53,496 bases of DNA from CAYRFF01 sp964423575 (lineage in GTDB: Bacteria > Bacteroidota > Bacteroidia > Chitinophagales > Saprospiraceae): NCBI GenBank assembly GCA_964423575.1, contig CAYRFF010000021.1, positions 1 through 53,496 on the forward strand, read 5' to 3'. The stretch's first letter is position 1; every line of letters begins with the position of its first letter. Both the position numbers and the translations under genes were made by a program. Under the pieces are notes generated by a model. That model did no database searches. It saw nothing but the letters and a program-made list of their open reading frames with translations, and was not told the DNA's origin. Positions 1 through 8,694 of the stretch are shown here, in pieces.

Positions 1-874
1 AGTTGTGCCAAGCGGAATACTTTAAACCTTTGAACACTCTTTCGTCTTTATCCTGAGGTTCACCGAGTAAGCCATAAGCTTGTTCTGAAATAGGAAGGGT
101 TTCAGCTCCTTTAGTTTTCTTCTGTCTGAAACGAATGTAATACCCCATATCATTTGAATGCTGTACCTCTGACCAAAGCAACTTATTTATATCAGACCAA
201 CGCAAGCCAGTAAGACAAGAAAAAATGAATGCTGTTTTCATTTGTGGTATTTCGCATTCCTCTTTTACCGCAGCTTGTAATTCTTCAAGAGTTAGAAACT
301 CTCGCTGAGGTTCTCCTTGTTTAAAACCATCTACACCTTCAGCTGGATTAGTAGGAATAATTCCATCCTTTACCGCCTGTTTCAATGCAGCTCTTAATTT
401 GTTGAAATATGAATACTTTGAGTTTTGAGAAAGACTCTGGTTACTCTTCGTTTTAACATCCTTATCAAGATGGTCTTTGAAACCCTGGACAAACTTTCTA
501 TCTACTTCCGCAAAAGTGATGTCCATAGGAATGTAGGTTTTTAGATGTTTCAGCATACTATCCCAATTACCATAATTTCCTTTACTGTCTTTCCTCTTTT
601 CAGTAAGGAGTTCTATATAATTAGTAAAGCTGGCCTTTAGTTTCTCATTATCACGAAAGCCATAAACACCGTTTTGGATTTCGATTTGCCGCTGTGCTCT
701 GATGGTTTCGGCTAATTGTTGGGTTTTCTTGTTGACTTCTCTTTCTTCCTTAGTCTTTGGATTGGGTTCTAAATACAGCTTTAGGTACTCTGTTTTACGT
801 TTCCCTTTATGGTAGTAATCCAAATACAAACTGGTCTTACCTCCCTGATTTCGTTTTCTTAATGTAACCTTCAT
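1..874 (-). CDS. Tyrosine recombinase/integrase, truncated by window edge
   Basis: Site-specific recombinase of the Bacteroidota phage-integrase group. About 291 codons are readable from the ATG at 874 to the left edge with no stop. The N-terminus (MKVTLRKRNQGGKTSLYLDY) is the usual small arm-DNA-binding domain. It is followed by a helical core-binding (SAM-like) domain at about residues 80-185 and the start of the catalytic domain. The segment SCLTGLRWSDI carries the first catalytic arginine of the family. The reading ends just before the expected HxxR and final tyrosine motifs, so integrity of the active site cannot be judged. It is codirectional with mnmE and starts 185 bases beyond the mnmE stop, the position expected for an integrase next to an element end. 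The gene continues outside the window. Confidence 0.9.
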   Translation of the reverse strand, partial: MKVTLRKRNQGGKTSLYLDYYHKGKRKTEYLKLYLEPNPKTKEEREVNKKTQQLAETIRAQRQIEIQNGVYGFRDNEKLKASFTNYIELLTEKRKDSKGNYGNWDSMLKHLKTYIPMDITFAEVDRKFVQGFKDHLDKDVKTKSNQSLSQNSKYSYFNKLRAALKQAVKDGIIPTNPAEGVDGFKQGEPQREFLTLEELQAAVKEECEIPQMKTAFIFSCLTGLRWSDINKLLWSEVQHSNDMGYYIRFRQKKTKGAETLPISEQAYGLLGEPQDKDERVFKGLKYSAWHN

Positions 875-893
875 ATTTCAAAAAGTTTTGCGG

Positions 894-997
894 TTGTTTC
901 TGTAACAGCAAACTTGTTGTTAGCAACAAAACTTGTTTCTATAACAACAAATTAGAAACGAAAGGTACGAAAAAAAGGGCAAATTAGCAACAAGAAA
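894..997. repeat. Short direct repeats between integrase and mnmE (possible integrase arm sites)
   Basis: The 185-base gap upstream of the integrase contains a 39-base-spaced near repeat: ttgtttctgtaacagcaaac at 894-913 and ttgtttctataacaacaaat at 933-952. Within it, aaacttgtt occurs at 910-918 and 929-937, 19 bases apart. A further ttagcaacaa occurs at 984-993. Repeats of this size and spacing beside an integrase gene resemble arm-type binding sites; that role is inferred. Confidence 0.5.
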
Positions 998-1059
998 GGG
1001 AAAATAAAAACATATAAAGTCAAGTAAAAGAAGGGGTTAGCTAATAAAAGGAAGTGTAA

Positions 1060-2460
1060 TTACTTTCCGATGCAGAACTCGGAGAAAATTTTATCGAGTA
1101 AATCATCTGTCTGAATCTCTCCCAGGATTTCACTCAAGGCAAGCGTTGCATGCCGTATATCGATAGCCAGCAGATCGCTTGGTATTCCGCCAACGAGCCC
1201 ATTTAAGGCATCTTCCAGATTTTGTTTAGCTTTCACAAATGCCTGATGGTGACGGACATTGGAGACGACGATATCCGCCGAGTGGAAGCTGTTCTCTTGA
1301 ACTATATCCGCAAGACGCTTTGTAAGAATGTCAATACCTTGGTTCTGATTGGCTGAAATCCGGATAATCTCAATGTCGTCAAGTAATTCCTGGAGTGCTT
1401 TTTCCTGCTTCCGCAAATATTCTTCCTCCGAGACTTTATCAATCTTATTCAGAAGAAGGATAAGCCTCTGCTTTTTGTCAGTTCCTATCTCGCGTACGCG
1501 ACTGCTGATTGCTTCAGCGCTATCATTTACATCGTCCAGATACAGTAGAATTGAAGCTTCGGAGATTTTCTTGTGCGTACGCTCAATTCCGATAGATTCA
1601 AGAACGTCTGTTGTTTCCCTGATCCCCGCAGTGTCGATAAATCTATAGAGAATTCCATCGATATGAATAGTATCTTCTATTACATCGCGCGTCGTCCCGG
1701 CAATGTCGGAGACAATGGCGCGCTCATCCTTGAGAAGCTGATTCAAGAGCGTTGATTTTCCGGCATTGGGCGGGCCGATAAGAGCAACCGGGATACCCTT
1801 TTTAATAATATTTCCATAACTGAATGACTCAATGAAATAACCGACTTTATGAAGTATACTTTGTAATAATTCTTCCAATTCCTGCCTGTCGGCAAATTCC
1901 ACATCTTCTTCTGAAAAATCGTTTTCCAGCTCCAGCAGACTAGCAAATTTTATCAAGGAATCTCTCAATTCCCGGATGTCGCCGGAGTAGGAGCCACGCA
2001 ACTGATTAATTGCCAGCTCATGTTGTCTTGAGGACTCTGCTGCAATGAGGTCGGCTACGGCTTCCGTCTGCGATAAATCCATTTTGCCATTGAGATAAGC
2101 ACGCATGGAAAACTCTCCGGGTTCAGCCATTCGCGCTCCGCGTTCCAGAAAGATAGTTAACAAGCGTCTGACGATAAATGGGGAAGCATGACAGCTTATC
2201 TCTACGACATCTTCACCTGTGTAAGAAGCGGGATTTTTGAAAAGGCTGACGACGACTTCGTCCAGCATTTTATCTCCATCCATAATCTTCCCAAAATGGA
2301 GTGTATGGCTACTTGCAACAGATAAGTCCTTACCTGTAAATACCGATTGAGTCAGCGATATGGCCTCAGGACCGCTAAGTCTGATAATTGCGATGGCACC
2401 TAGACCTTGCGCAGTAGCACGCGCTACAATTGTGTCATTATTCCCGTGAAAATTTATCAT
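1060..2460 (-). CDS. mnmE: tRNA uridine-5-carboxymethylaminomethyl modification GTPase MnmE
   Basis: Potassium-activated GTPase that, with MnmG, modifies the wobble uridine of several tRNAs. At 466 residues it has the normal family length. The N-terminal formyl-tetrahydrofolate-binding domain covers roughly residues 8-125. The G domain is inserted in the helical domain: P-loop GPPNAGKS at 229-236, GTTRD at 255-259, DTAG at 276-279 and NKID at 338-341. The protein ends with the invariant FCIGK, whose cysteine is needed for the modification chemistry. A -7 box lies in the short gap before trkH, so the gene probably has its own promoter. The last 18 bases (1060-1077) are the known integration target of SGI1-type elements in other bacteria, and an integrase lies just beyond. 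Confidence 0.97.
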   Translation of the reverse strand: MINFHGNNDTIVARATAQGLGAIAIIRLSGPEAISLTQSVFTGKDLSVASSHTLHFGKIMDGDKMLDEVVVSLFKNPASYTGEDVVEISCHASPFIVRRLLTIFLERGARMAEPGEFSMRAYLNGKMDLSQTEAVADLIAAESSRQHELAINQLRGSYSGDIRELRDSLIKFASLLELENDFSEEDVEFADRQELEELLQSILHKVGYFIESFSYGNIIKKGIPVALIGPPNAGKSTLLNQLLKDERAIVSDIAGTTRDVIEDTIHIDGILYRFIDTAGIRETTDVLESIGIERTHKKISEASILLYLDDVNDSAEAISSRVREIGTDKKQRLILLLNKIDKVSEEEYLRKQEKALQELLDDIEIIRISANQNQGIDILTKRLADIVQENSFHSADIVVSNVRHHQAFVKAKQNLEDALNGLVGGIPSDLLAIDIRHATLALSEILGEIQTDDLLDKIFSEFCIGK

Positions 2461-2494
2461 AAAGAGACATTTGCGTAAGCTAAAAAGTCTTGTA

Positions 2495-2502
2495 CAAATA
2501 TA
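2495..2502 (-). promoter_or_regulatory. Predicted -7 box for mnmE
   Basis: The minus strand reads TATATTTG, matching the Bacteroidota -7 consensus TAnnTTTG, about 35 bases upstream of the mnmE start. No clear -33 TTG is visible at the usual distance. Confidence 0.5.
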
Positions 2503-2525
2503 TAAGCATTATCAGTGTGAAAAGG

Positions 2526-3974
2526 TTATGTGTTGCGCCAGAAATACGGAACAAACAAAATCAGAACAGAAAATATCTCGAGACGGCCGATAATCATAAT
2601 GAGACCGAGAAGATATTTGGCGGAAGCCGGCATCCATGCATAATCATAACTCGGGCCGACTTTACCTATTCCGGGGCCGACATTACTGATACTTGCAGCA
2701 GCTGCACCGAGTGATGTTTCAAAGTCGATTCCCATTGAAGTCAATATCAGGCTCCCCAGAAAAAATATTCCAAGATATAGGATCAAAAATACCTGAACAC
2801 GGGTTATAATGGACTCAGGGACAATGCGATCATTCATATAAAGAGGAATGATGGCACGCGGGTGAAGAAGCTTTTTAAATTCTATGCGGATATTGCTGAG
2901 AAAAATAAAGTGGCGTCCCATTTTTATACCTCCGGCAGTGGATTGGGAGGAAGCTCCGACAAAGATGAGGAGGAAGGATGTAAATAGTAAAAATGGTCCC
3001 CAGCTGGTATAATCTCCCGTGACAAATCCTGTTGTAGTAATCAGGGAAATAACCTGAAATGCACCTTTGCGGAAGCTTTCTTCAAGTCCGTATATGTTAT
3101 TGCTGAACAAGACCACAGAAAATAGGATTGCACAAAATGCGAATACCATCAGGTATAATTTAAATTCATCATCGCGGAATAGCTTCTTGAATTTTCCTTT
3201 CAACCCGAAGTAAATCAGCCCGAGATTGGTCCCGCCGAGAAACATAAACAGTATGAGAGTATATTGAATCACGGCAGAATACTCAGCGATACTGCTGTTC
3301 CGCGTGGAAAAGCCTCCGGTTGCCATACAGGAAAACGCATGATTTATTGCATCGAAGAAGTTCATTTCAAATGCCCATAATAAACCGGTTAAAATTGCAG
3401 TAAGACTTACGTAAATCAACCAAAGCCGTTTTGCAGCCTGGGAAATTCTGGGATGGATTTTGTCGGATTTGATGCCTGGGGCTTCTGCAACGAACAGGTC
3501 ATTTCCTCCGATTCCCAATAGCGGAAATATGGCGACCGTCAGTACGATAATTCCCATTCCACCTATCCAGTGCGTTAAGCTGCGCCAGAATAAAATTCCT
3601 TCCGGTACGGATTCTATATCGGTGAGAATGGTTGCGCCTGTAGTTGATAGGCCTGATGCCGCTTCAAAGAATGCGTCGGCAAAATTGGTGCAGGTTTCAC
3701 TGAGTAAATAGGGGATTGTACTGAAACAGGTAAATGCCAGCCAGCCAAATGCGACGATGACATAGGCTTCACGCTTATTGACCTTGGCTGATGATCGGAA
3801 TTTAAACAGCCAGGAAAGCAGACCGATTCCCATTGTAATAATACCTGAGGAGAAAAGCGGAACAGCATCGCCACTCTGATAGTATAATGAGAAGGGTATA
3901 GCGGACCACATCAAGGCGCCGATGGCGATGAGCATAACTCCTAATACATTGGAAACCGGCTGGATATTTATCAT
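2526..3974 (-). CDS. trkH: Trk-type potassium uptake protein TrkH
   Basis: Integral inner-membrane subunit of the Trk K+ uptake system; 482 residues with about ten hydrophobic segments. The four P-loop filter segments are recognisable, each with its glycine: GLSTTGATI, MATGGFST, TTTGFVTG and SNVGPGIG. The ATG overlaps the trkA stop by one base (TAATG), so the two genes are translationally coupled and should be made together. The gene lies downstream of trkA in the same operon. Function as a K+ channel/transporter gated by TrkA is inferred from the family and this pairing. Confidence 0.95.
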   Translation of the reverse strand: MINIQPVSNVLGVMLIAIGALMWSAIPFSLYYQSGDAVPLFSSGIITMGIGLLSWLFKFRSSAKVNKREAYVIVAFGWLAFTCFSTIPYLLSETCTNFADAFFEAASGLSTTGATILTDIESVPEGILFWRSLTHWIGGMGIIVLTVAIFPLLGIGGNDLFVAEAPGIKSDKIHPRISQAAKRLWLIYVSLTAILTGLLWAFEMNFFDAINHAFSCMATGGFSTRNSSIAEYSAVIQYTLILFMFLGGTNLGLIYFGLKGKFKKLFRDDEFKLYLMVFAFCAILFSVVLFSNNIYGLEESFRKGAFQVISLITTTGFVTGDYTSWGPFLLFTSFLLIFVGASSQSTAGGIKMGRHFIFLSNIRIEFKKLLHPRAIIPLYMNDRIVPESIITRVQVFLILYLGIFFLGSLILTSMGIDFETSLGAAAASISNVGPGIGKVGPSYDYAWMPASAKYLLGLIMIIGRLEIFSVLILFVPYFWRNT

Positions 3975-5314
3975 TATCTAAATAAACTTTCAATACTATC
4001 AAGTGCTGCTGTCATTGAAAATATAATGACTTTATCGTTTAGTGCCATCTGGAAGTCTCCGTGCGGTATATAGGATTTTCCATCCCTTATAACGGCTGCA
4101 ATCATACTCAACTTGGGTAAGTCCAGTTCTTTTATGGGCAGCTTTACCAATTTATTTTCTTTATGTAATATATATTCTATCAATTCTCCATCAACGCCGT
4201 GAAAACTGGTTATTGCTTCAATTTTCCCTTTCCGTACAAAGCGTGAGATTTCATTGGCCGCAATTAATCTCTTATTTATTAAGGTGTCAACACCTATACT
4301 ATGGGAAAGGGTAGTGTAATCGATGTTGTCCACGCAGGCAATGGTTTTAAATACGCCTTTTTCCCGCGCGAGAAGACTTGTGAGAATATTGGCTTCGTTA
4401 TTTTCTGTCATGGCAATTACTGCATCCATCTGAGAAATATCTTCGCTTACCAGTAAGTCCAGGTCTGTGGGATCGCCATGAATAATCAGTGAATCCCTTA
4501 AGTCGTGGATTATTTCGTTGATAAAGGCTTTGTCCTCTGCAATTAATTTGAGCTTGTAATATTTCTGAATTCCTTCGGCTGCTTGCTTACAGATATCATT
4601 TCCTCCGAGGATCATCACATTTTTAATTTCTTTGGTTTTCTTTCCGATGAACTCGAGTAAGCGGGGAATTTTACTGGTGCGCGTGATGAGGAAAAGCCTG
4701 TCGTTGCGCATCATATATGTCTTGGCTCTGGGGATGATAGTCTGTTTCCCACGCAAAATAATAATAGGCCGGAAGGGGACAGCATGTTCGGAAGTGCCTA
4801 CTTCTACGACAGTTTTGTTTATTACATTGGTAGATGAATCCAGCGTAAGCCCTATAATGGAAAGCTCATCCTCTTTAAAATCATAAATATCAATAAGAGC
4901 TTCGTGTTTGATAAGCCTTAGAATCTCATTGGCGGCTAGTTGTGACGGTGAGATCATTGAGTCGATACCCAATTCTGCAAAACTAGCCTGCTGCCTTTCC
5001 GTTAAATATTCCGGATTTTCTACGCGAGCAATCGTTTTTTTGGCTCCCATCTTCTTGCCTATAATGGCAGTTATGAGGTTGTTTTTCTCAGAGGTTGTTA
5101 CCGCGAGAAGTAAGTCACAACTGCTTATACCAGCATTGTCCAGTATTGCCAGCGAAGATGAATCTCCTGCAATAGTATTTAAGTCGAGCTTGTCCGATGC
5201 GTTTTCAAGGGCATCCTGATCTATGTCGATGATGGTAATTGCATGCTCTTGAGCTGTGAGAAGCTCAGCTATATGAAAACCCATGTCACCGGCACCGGCG
5301 ATGATTATTTTCAT
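3974..5314 (-). CDS. trkA: Trk system potassium transporter regulatory subunit TrkA
   Basis: Cytoplasmic nucleotide-binding subunit that gates TrkH. At 446 residues it has two tandem RCK modules, each with a Rossmann TrkA_N domain and a TrkA_C domain. The first Rossmann motif is GAGDMG at residues 7-12. The second begins near residue 234 (VMILGGNDICKQ) and has a less canonical glycine pattern, as is common in the second RCK half. It is the first gene of the trkA-trkH operon. A -7 box on the same strand lies about 110 bases upstream. Confidence 0.95.
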   Translation of the reverse strand: MKIIIAGAGDMGFHIAELLTAQEHAITIIDIDQDALENASDKLDLNTIAGDSSSLAILDNAGISSCDLLLAVTTSEKNNLITAIIGKKMGAKKTIARVENPEYLTERQQASFAELGIDSMISPSQLAANEILRLIKHEALIDIYDFKEDELSIIGLTLDSSTNVINKTVVEVGTSEHAVPFRPIIILRGKQTIIPRAKTYMMRNDRLFLITRTSKIPRLLEFIGKKTKEIKNVMILGGNDICKQAAEGIQKYYKLKLIAEDKAFINEIIHDLRDSLIIHGDPTDLDLLVSEDISQMDAVIAMTENNEANILTSLLAREKGVFKTIACVDNIDYTTLSHSIGVDTLINKRLIAANEISRFVRKGKIEAITSFHGVDGELIEYILHKENKLVKLPIKELDLPKLSMIAAVIRDGKSYIPHGDFQMALNDKVIIFSMTAALDSIESLFR

Positions 5315-5651
5315 ATTGAGCCTGTATTCCTACATTTATTGAAGAAGTCAGAAATATTTATGTTCTTGTCTGGTGCGCCCATATTTGCGGAAGCTTGTAA
5401 AAAAACTAAGAAATCCATTATGCAAACATAGGACAAAGAATTTATAAGATGAAAAATGACTACTTTTAATTACAGCTTGTAAAGCGTTTTAAAGTAGAAA
5501 TATTTGGCAGTTTTACTCCTCTCTTCTCTGTTTTATCCTCATCGATTTATGTCTTTTAAAATTTATTGATTCTAAGGCCGTGAAAACTTATTTGACGGAA
5601 TTATTATTAAGTTGCGAGAGGATCATTGTCTTAATCTAAAACAGAAAATAA
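5315..5651. other. Intergenic region between trkA and the phosphatase gene
   Basis: This is a 337-base AT-rich gap between divergent genes. It holds the predicted trkA promoter box (5422-5429, minus strand) and one copy of the recurring word ATTTGCGGAAGCT (5383-5395). I see no convincing small gene or RNA in it. Confidence 0.6.
5422..5429 (-). promoter_or_regulatory. Predicted -7 box for trkA-trkH
   Basis: The minus strand reads TATGTTTG (TAnnTTTG consensus) in the gap upstream of trkA, giving a leader of roughly 100 bases. No good -33 element is seen. Confidence 0.45.
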
Positions 5652-6098
5652 ATGAAAGTATTGATGGTTTGCCTGGGAAATATCTGCCGATCACCGATGG
5701 CAGAAGGCATCCTTAAAGATAAAGTTAAAGAACAAGGACTGAACTGGCAGGTCGATTCCTGTGGGACTGCATCATATCATATAGGTGAAGGTGCTGACGC
5801 ACGGGCTCAGGAGATTATGCGGATAAAGGATCATGATATTACTACACATCGTGCCCAGCAACTGACCAGGGAAATGCTTGATGAATATGATTTAATCTAT
5901 TGTATGGATAAAAGCAATTATGAGGATGTTCTTGAACTTGCTAGTCCTGCACAAGCTGAAAAGGTTTCTCTTATTCTCGAAATGTTGCCGGATAGTGAGC
6001 ATAGGGAAGTGCCGGATCCGTATTATAACAATAAGTTTTATTTGGTTTATAATCTGTTGAATGAAGCAACGGATCTGATTGTAAAGAGGTATAAGTGA
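5652..6098 (+). CDS. Low-molecular-weight protein-tyrosine-phosphatase
   Basis: Cytoplasmic phosphatase of the LMW-PTP family, 148 residues, full length. The catalytic P-loop is at the N-terminus: CLGNICRS, with nucleophile Cys7 and Arg13. The general-acid motif DPYY lies near residue 122. It is a single-gene transcription unit that ends at a bidirectional hairpin. No tyrosine kinase or capsule genes are adjacent, so the substrate is unknown. In this family arsenate reductase activity is sometimes considered, but the DPYY motif and length favour a phosphatase. Confidence 0.93.
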   Translation: MKVLMVCLGNICRSPMAEGILKDKVKEQGLNWQVDSCGTASYHIGEGADARAQEIMRIKDHDITTHRAQQLTREMLDEYDLIYCMDKSNYEDVLELASPAQAEKVSLILEMLPDSEHREVPDPYYNNKFYLVYNLLNEATDLIVKRYK

Positions 6099-6128
6099 AA
6101 AATAATTATGCCGGTTTATTAAGTAATC

Positions 6129-6160
6129 AAAAAAGGGCCCTGATTTATCAGAGCCCTTTT
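6129..6160. terminator. Bidirectional rho-independent terminator
   Basis: The arms aaaagggccctgat (6131-6144) and atcagagccctttt (6147-6160) pair over 14 bases with one mismatch, with A-rich and T-rich flanks. The hairpin lies between convergent genes (the phosphatase and the prolyl oligopeptidase) and can serve both strands. Confidence 0.85.
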
Positions 6161-6203
6161 CACTTTGTATAGAAGTCTATTCAAAAATTTGTCTATCCTG
6201 CAA

Positions 6204-8351
6204 TTAATATTTTACAGGACTATTAGTATTGTAGAATAAGAATGCCCATTTATCTGCCTGCTCCTGGATAATCTTGTCCGTTGGTTTTCCAGCTCCGTGT
6301 CCTGCATCTGTCTCAATGCGGATAAGCACGGGATTGGCTCCCTTGTGAAATTCTTGCAATCTCGCGGCAAACTTGAATGAGTGTGCTGGTACAACTCTGT
6401 CGTCATGATCTCCGGTAGTCACCATAGTAGCAGGATAAGCAACTCCTTTTTTTAATGCGTGGTATGGGGAGTAATTATGGAGATATTTAAACATTTCTTC
6501 ATTGTCATCTGCAGTACCATAATCCGTATGCCAGCCGGCACCTGCAGTAAATTCGTGATAGCGTAGCATATCTAGCACGCCCACTGCCGGTAGAGCAACT
6601 TTCATAAGATCCGGGCGCTGAGTCATAGTAGCACCGACAAGCAGACCTCCATTGGAGCCACCTGCTACACCCAGTTTTTCAGGCGAAGTATATTTGTTAT
6701 TGATGAGATATTCAGCTGCTGCTATAAAATCATCAAATACGTTCTGTTTTTGCAGCTTGGTTCCTGCTTTGTGCCAGTCTTTTCCATATTCTCCACCTCC
6801 TCTTAAATTTGCGACAGCATAAATACCTCCATTTTCCAGAAGAATAATATTGGAAGTTGAGAAAGAAGGAGTTAAGCTGATGTTAAATCCACCATATCCA
6901 TATAGGATTGTAGGATTGTTTCCGTCCATCTTCAGGCCTTTCTTATAAGTAATTATCATAGGAACCTTGGTTCCGTCCTTGGAAGTATAGAAAACCTGCT
7001 CTGACATGTAGTCGTCAGAATTAAACTGTACACCTGATTCACGATATAAGGTGGACTCGCCGGATGCGATATCATACTTGAAAATTGTAGATGGATATAC
7101 ATAACTCACAAAGGAGTAATAAATTTCATTATCCTGATTACGTGCACCAAAACCACCCGCTGTACCTACTCCGGGAAGTCCGATTTCGCGCTCCATATTT
7201 CCATTAATATCGTACTGGAACACCTTGTGATGTGCATCTATCATATAGGTTGCAAAAAACTTGTTTCCACCGGTATTAACTCCGAGAACATTTTCAGTTT
7301 CAGGAATGAAATCTTTCCAGTTATCGGAATGTGGCGCATCGATTGAACATGTAACAACTCTTCCGTTAGGTGCATCTTTATTGGTCTTTATGAAAAGAGT
7401 GTTGCCATCGGAGTGAATCACCCCTGCATCGCTGTTAAAACCATCGAGAATCTGAACGATTTTGCTGTTCTTGTCACGTAAGTCTTTGATATATAGTTCG
7501 TTGCCAGAAGTCGATTGTGCTGCTGAGATTACCAGATAATTACCGTCCTCTGTAACATATCCACCGATATATCTGCGCGGTGTTTCTGTTCCTCCGAAAA
7601 TAAGTTCATCTTCTGATTGAGCGGTGTTTAGTTTATGGAAGAATAACTTGTGCATATCGGTAATTCCTGAAAGCTGGCTGCCTTCTTTTGGCTTTTCATA
7701 GCTGCTGTAATAGAAGCCTTCGTTTCCTCTCCAGGAGAGTCCTGAAAACTTGACGTCCATAAGTGTATCGCCGATCATTTTTCCGGTTTCGGCGTTCAGA
7801 ATGATTACTTTTCTCCAGTCACTACCACCTTCAGAAATTTGGTATGCTACCAGAGTCCCGTCCTTGGAGAAACTGATTCCTCCGAGTGAAGTAGTTCCGT
7901 CCTTGGAGAAGGTATTGGGGTCGAGGAAAAGTTTTGCTTCTTCATCTCCTTTATGACGGTAGAGCGCGCTCTGGTTCTGTAAGCCGTCGTTCTTGTAGAA
8001 GTAGGTATAATCACCGCGAATGAATGGCGCTGAGAATTTTTCATAATTCCATAAATCTGTCAAACGGTCTTTAATTGCGTCTCTGAAAGGAATCTGATCT
8101 AAATAACCAAAAGCTGTTCTATTCTGAGCTTTGACCCATGCTGCTGTTTCAGCGGACATATCATCTTCAAGCCAGCGGTATGGGTCTGCAACTTTATGAC
8201 CGAAAAAGTCATCTACTACGTCATAGTCTTTTCTGGTTTCAGGATAATTTACCTTGATGCCTTCGGTGCTTCCCGTATCAGGCGTCTTGGAAGTTACTTT
8301 ACAGGACATAAGAGCCATAATTAAAATAAGTGATAAAAAGGTGTAGCGCAT
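6204..8351 (-). CDS. Prolyl oligopeptidase family serine peptidase, lipoprotein (S9A)
   Basis: A 715-residue peptidase that cleaves short peptides after proline. The N-terminus is a lipoprotein signal with lipobox LMSC (Cys17), so the enzyme is probably anchored in the envelope. The beta-propeller gate domain spans about residues 110-440. The C-terminal alpha/beta-hydrolase holds the triad: Ser566 in GGSNGG, an Asp in GDHDDRV (near 650) and His685 in AGHGAG. Length and order match S9A prolyl endopeptidases. It stands alone, convergent with the phosphatase gene. A -7 box lies about 85 bases upstream. Confidence 0.94.
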   Translation of the reverse strand: MRYTFLSLILIMALMSCKVTSKTPDTGSTEGIKVNYPETRKDYDVVDDFFGHKVADPYRWLEDDMSAETAAWVKAQNRTAFGYLDQIPFRDAIKDRLTDLWNYEKFSAPFIRGDYTYFYKNDGLQNQSALYRHKGDEEAKLFLDPNTFSKDGTTSLGGISFSKDGTLVAYQISEGGSDWRKVIILNAETGKMIGDTLMDVKFSGLSWRGNEGFYYSSYEKPKEGSQLSGITDMHKLFFHKLNTAQSEDELIFGGTETPRRYIGGYVTEDGNYLVISAAQSTSGNELYIKDLRDKNSKIVQILDGFNSDAGVIHSDGNTLFIKTNKDAPNGRVVTCSIDAPHSDNWKDFIPETENVLGVNTGGNKFFATYMIDAHHKVFQYDINGNMEREIGLPGVGTAGGFGARNQDNEIYYSFVSYVYPSTIFKYDIASGESTLYRESGVQFNSDDYMSEQVFYTSKDGTKVPMIITYKKGLKMDGNNPTILYGYGGFNISLTPSFSTSNIILLENGGIYAVANLRGGGEYGKDWHKAGTKLQKQNVFDDFIAAAEYLINNKYTSPEKLGVAGGSNGGLLVGATMTQRPDLMKVALPAVGVLDMLRYHEFTAGAGWHTDYGTADDNEEMFKYLHNYSPYHALKKGVAYPATMVTTGDHDDRVVPAHSFKFAARLQEFHKGANPVLIRIETDAGHGAGKPTDKIIQEQADKWAFLFYNTNSPVKY

Positions 8352-8432
8352 AAATATCAGGTTGATAAAAACATTAAATAATATAATTGCTCCCTGAAAA
8401 CTACGTTTTCATTGCGTGGGGAAAAATAATTG

Positions 8433-8440
8433 CAAATATA
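8433..8440 (-). promoter_or_regulatory. Predicted -7 box for the prolyl oligopeptidase gene
   Basis: The minus strand reads TATATTTG, 82 bases upstream of the start codon, matching TAnnTTTG. Confidence 0.5.
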
Positions 8441-8576
8441 CGGAAATTGCTATTGATAGGAGATACAAAAATATGTATGAATAAGTTTAGAATAATTTAT
8501 AGGTTTTCGAACGGGATTTATCAAGCAGCTTCAATTGTCCGTTTTTATCAATTGTCTGTTCGAACTATTCAATGAC

Positions 8577-8600
8577 TAGTCCAAACGGCCGTTTGGACTA
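8577..8600. repeat. Perfect 24-base intergenic palindrome
   Basis: The half-site tagtccaaacgg (8577-8588) is followed immediately by its exact reverse complement (8589-8600). The centre ACGGCCGT is shared with the palindrome at 15617-15656. It could be an operator, a REP-like repeat or a cruciform/hairpin element. Confidence 0.8.
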
Positions 8601-8658
8601 AATACAACAAATATTGCGGGTTTATCAGGTATAATCTCTTGCGTTGAATTAATTGTAC

Positions 8659-8678
8659 GTTCGAACGGCTGTTCGAAC
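8659..8678. repeat. Near-perfect 20-base palindrome with GTTCGAAC arms
   Basis: GTTCGAAC occurs twice around a ggct centre. Each arm is itself palindromic. It lies 17 bases downstream of the DUF3298 gene stop, so it could act as a transcription-end hairpin or as part of a repeat family. Confidence 0.7.
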
Positions 8679-8694
8679 AAATTTAAGCTTGAGC

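Larger units (their letters stand above)
8352..8694. other. Palindrome-rich intergenic region
   Basis: This 343-base gap holds no gene that I can support. It contains a -7 box for the peptidase gene, a perfect 24-base palindrome (8577-8600), a near-perfect 20-base palindrome (8659-8678) and three copies of a TNAATTGTNYGTT word at 8531, 8548 and 8649, the last two continuing into TCGAAC. Confidence 0.7.

Noticed and set aside
2490..2714. 74-codon plus-strand frame over the trkH end
   Set aside because: Antisense shadow of trkH; no independent evidence.
5243..5431. 62-codon frame on the plus strand over the trkA start
   Set aside because: Antisense to trkA and its promoter region; no coding character.
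8577..8678. Ends of an insertion sequence
   Set aside because: No transposase frame or target duplication is visible between or around the palindromes.
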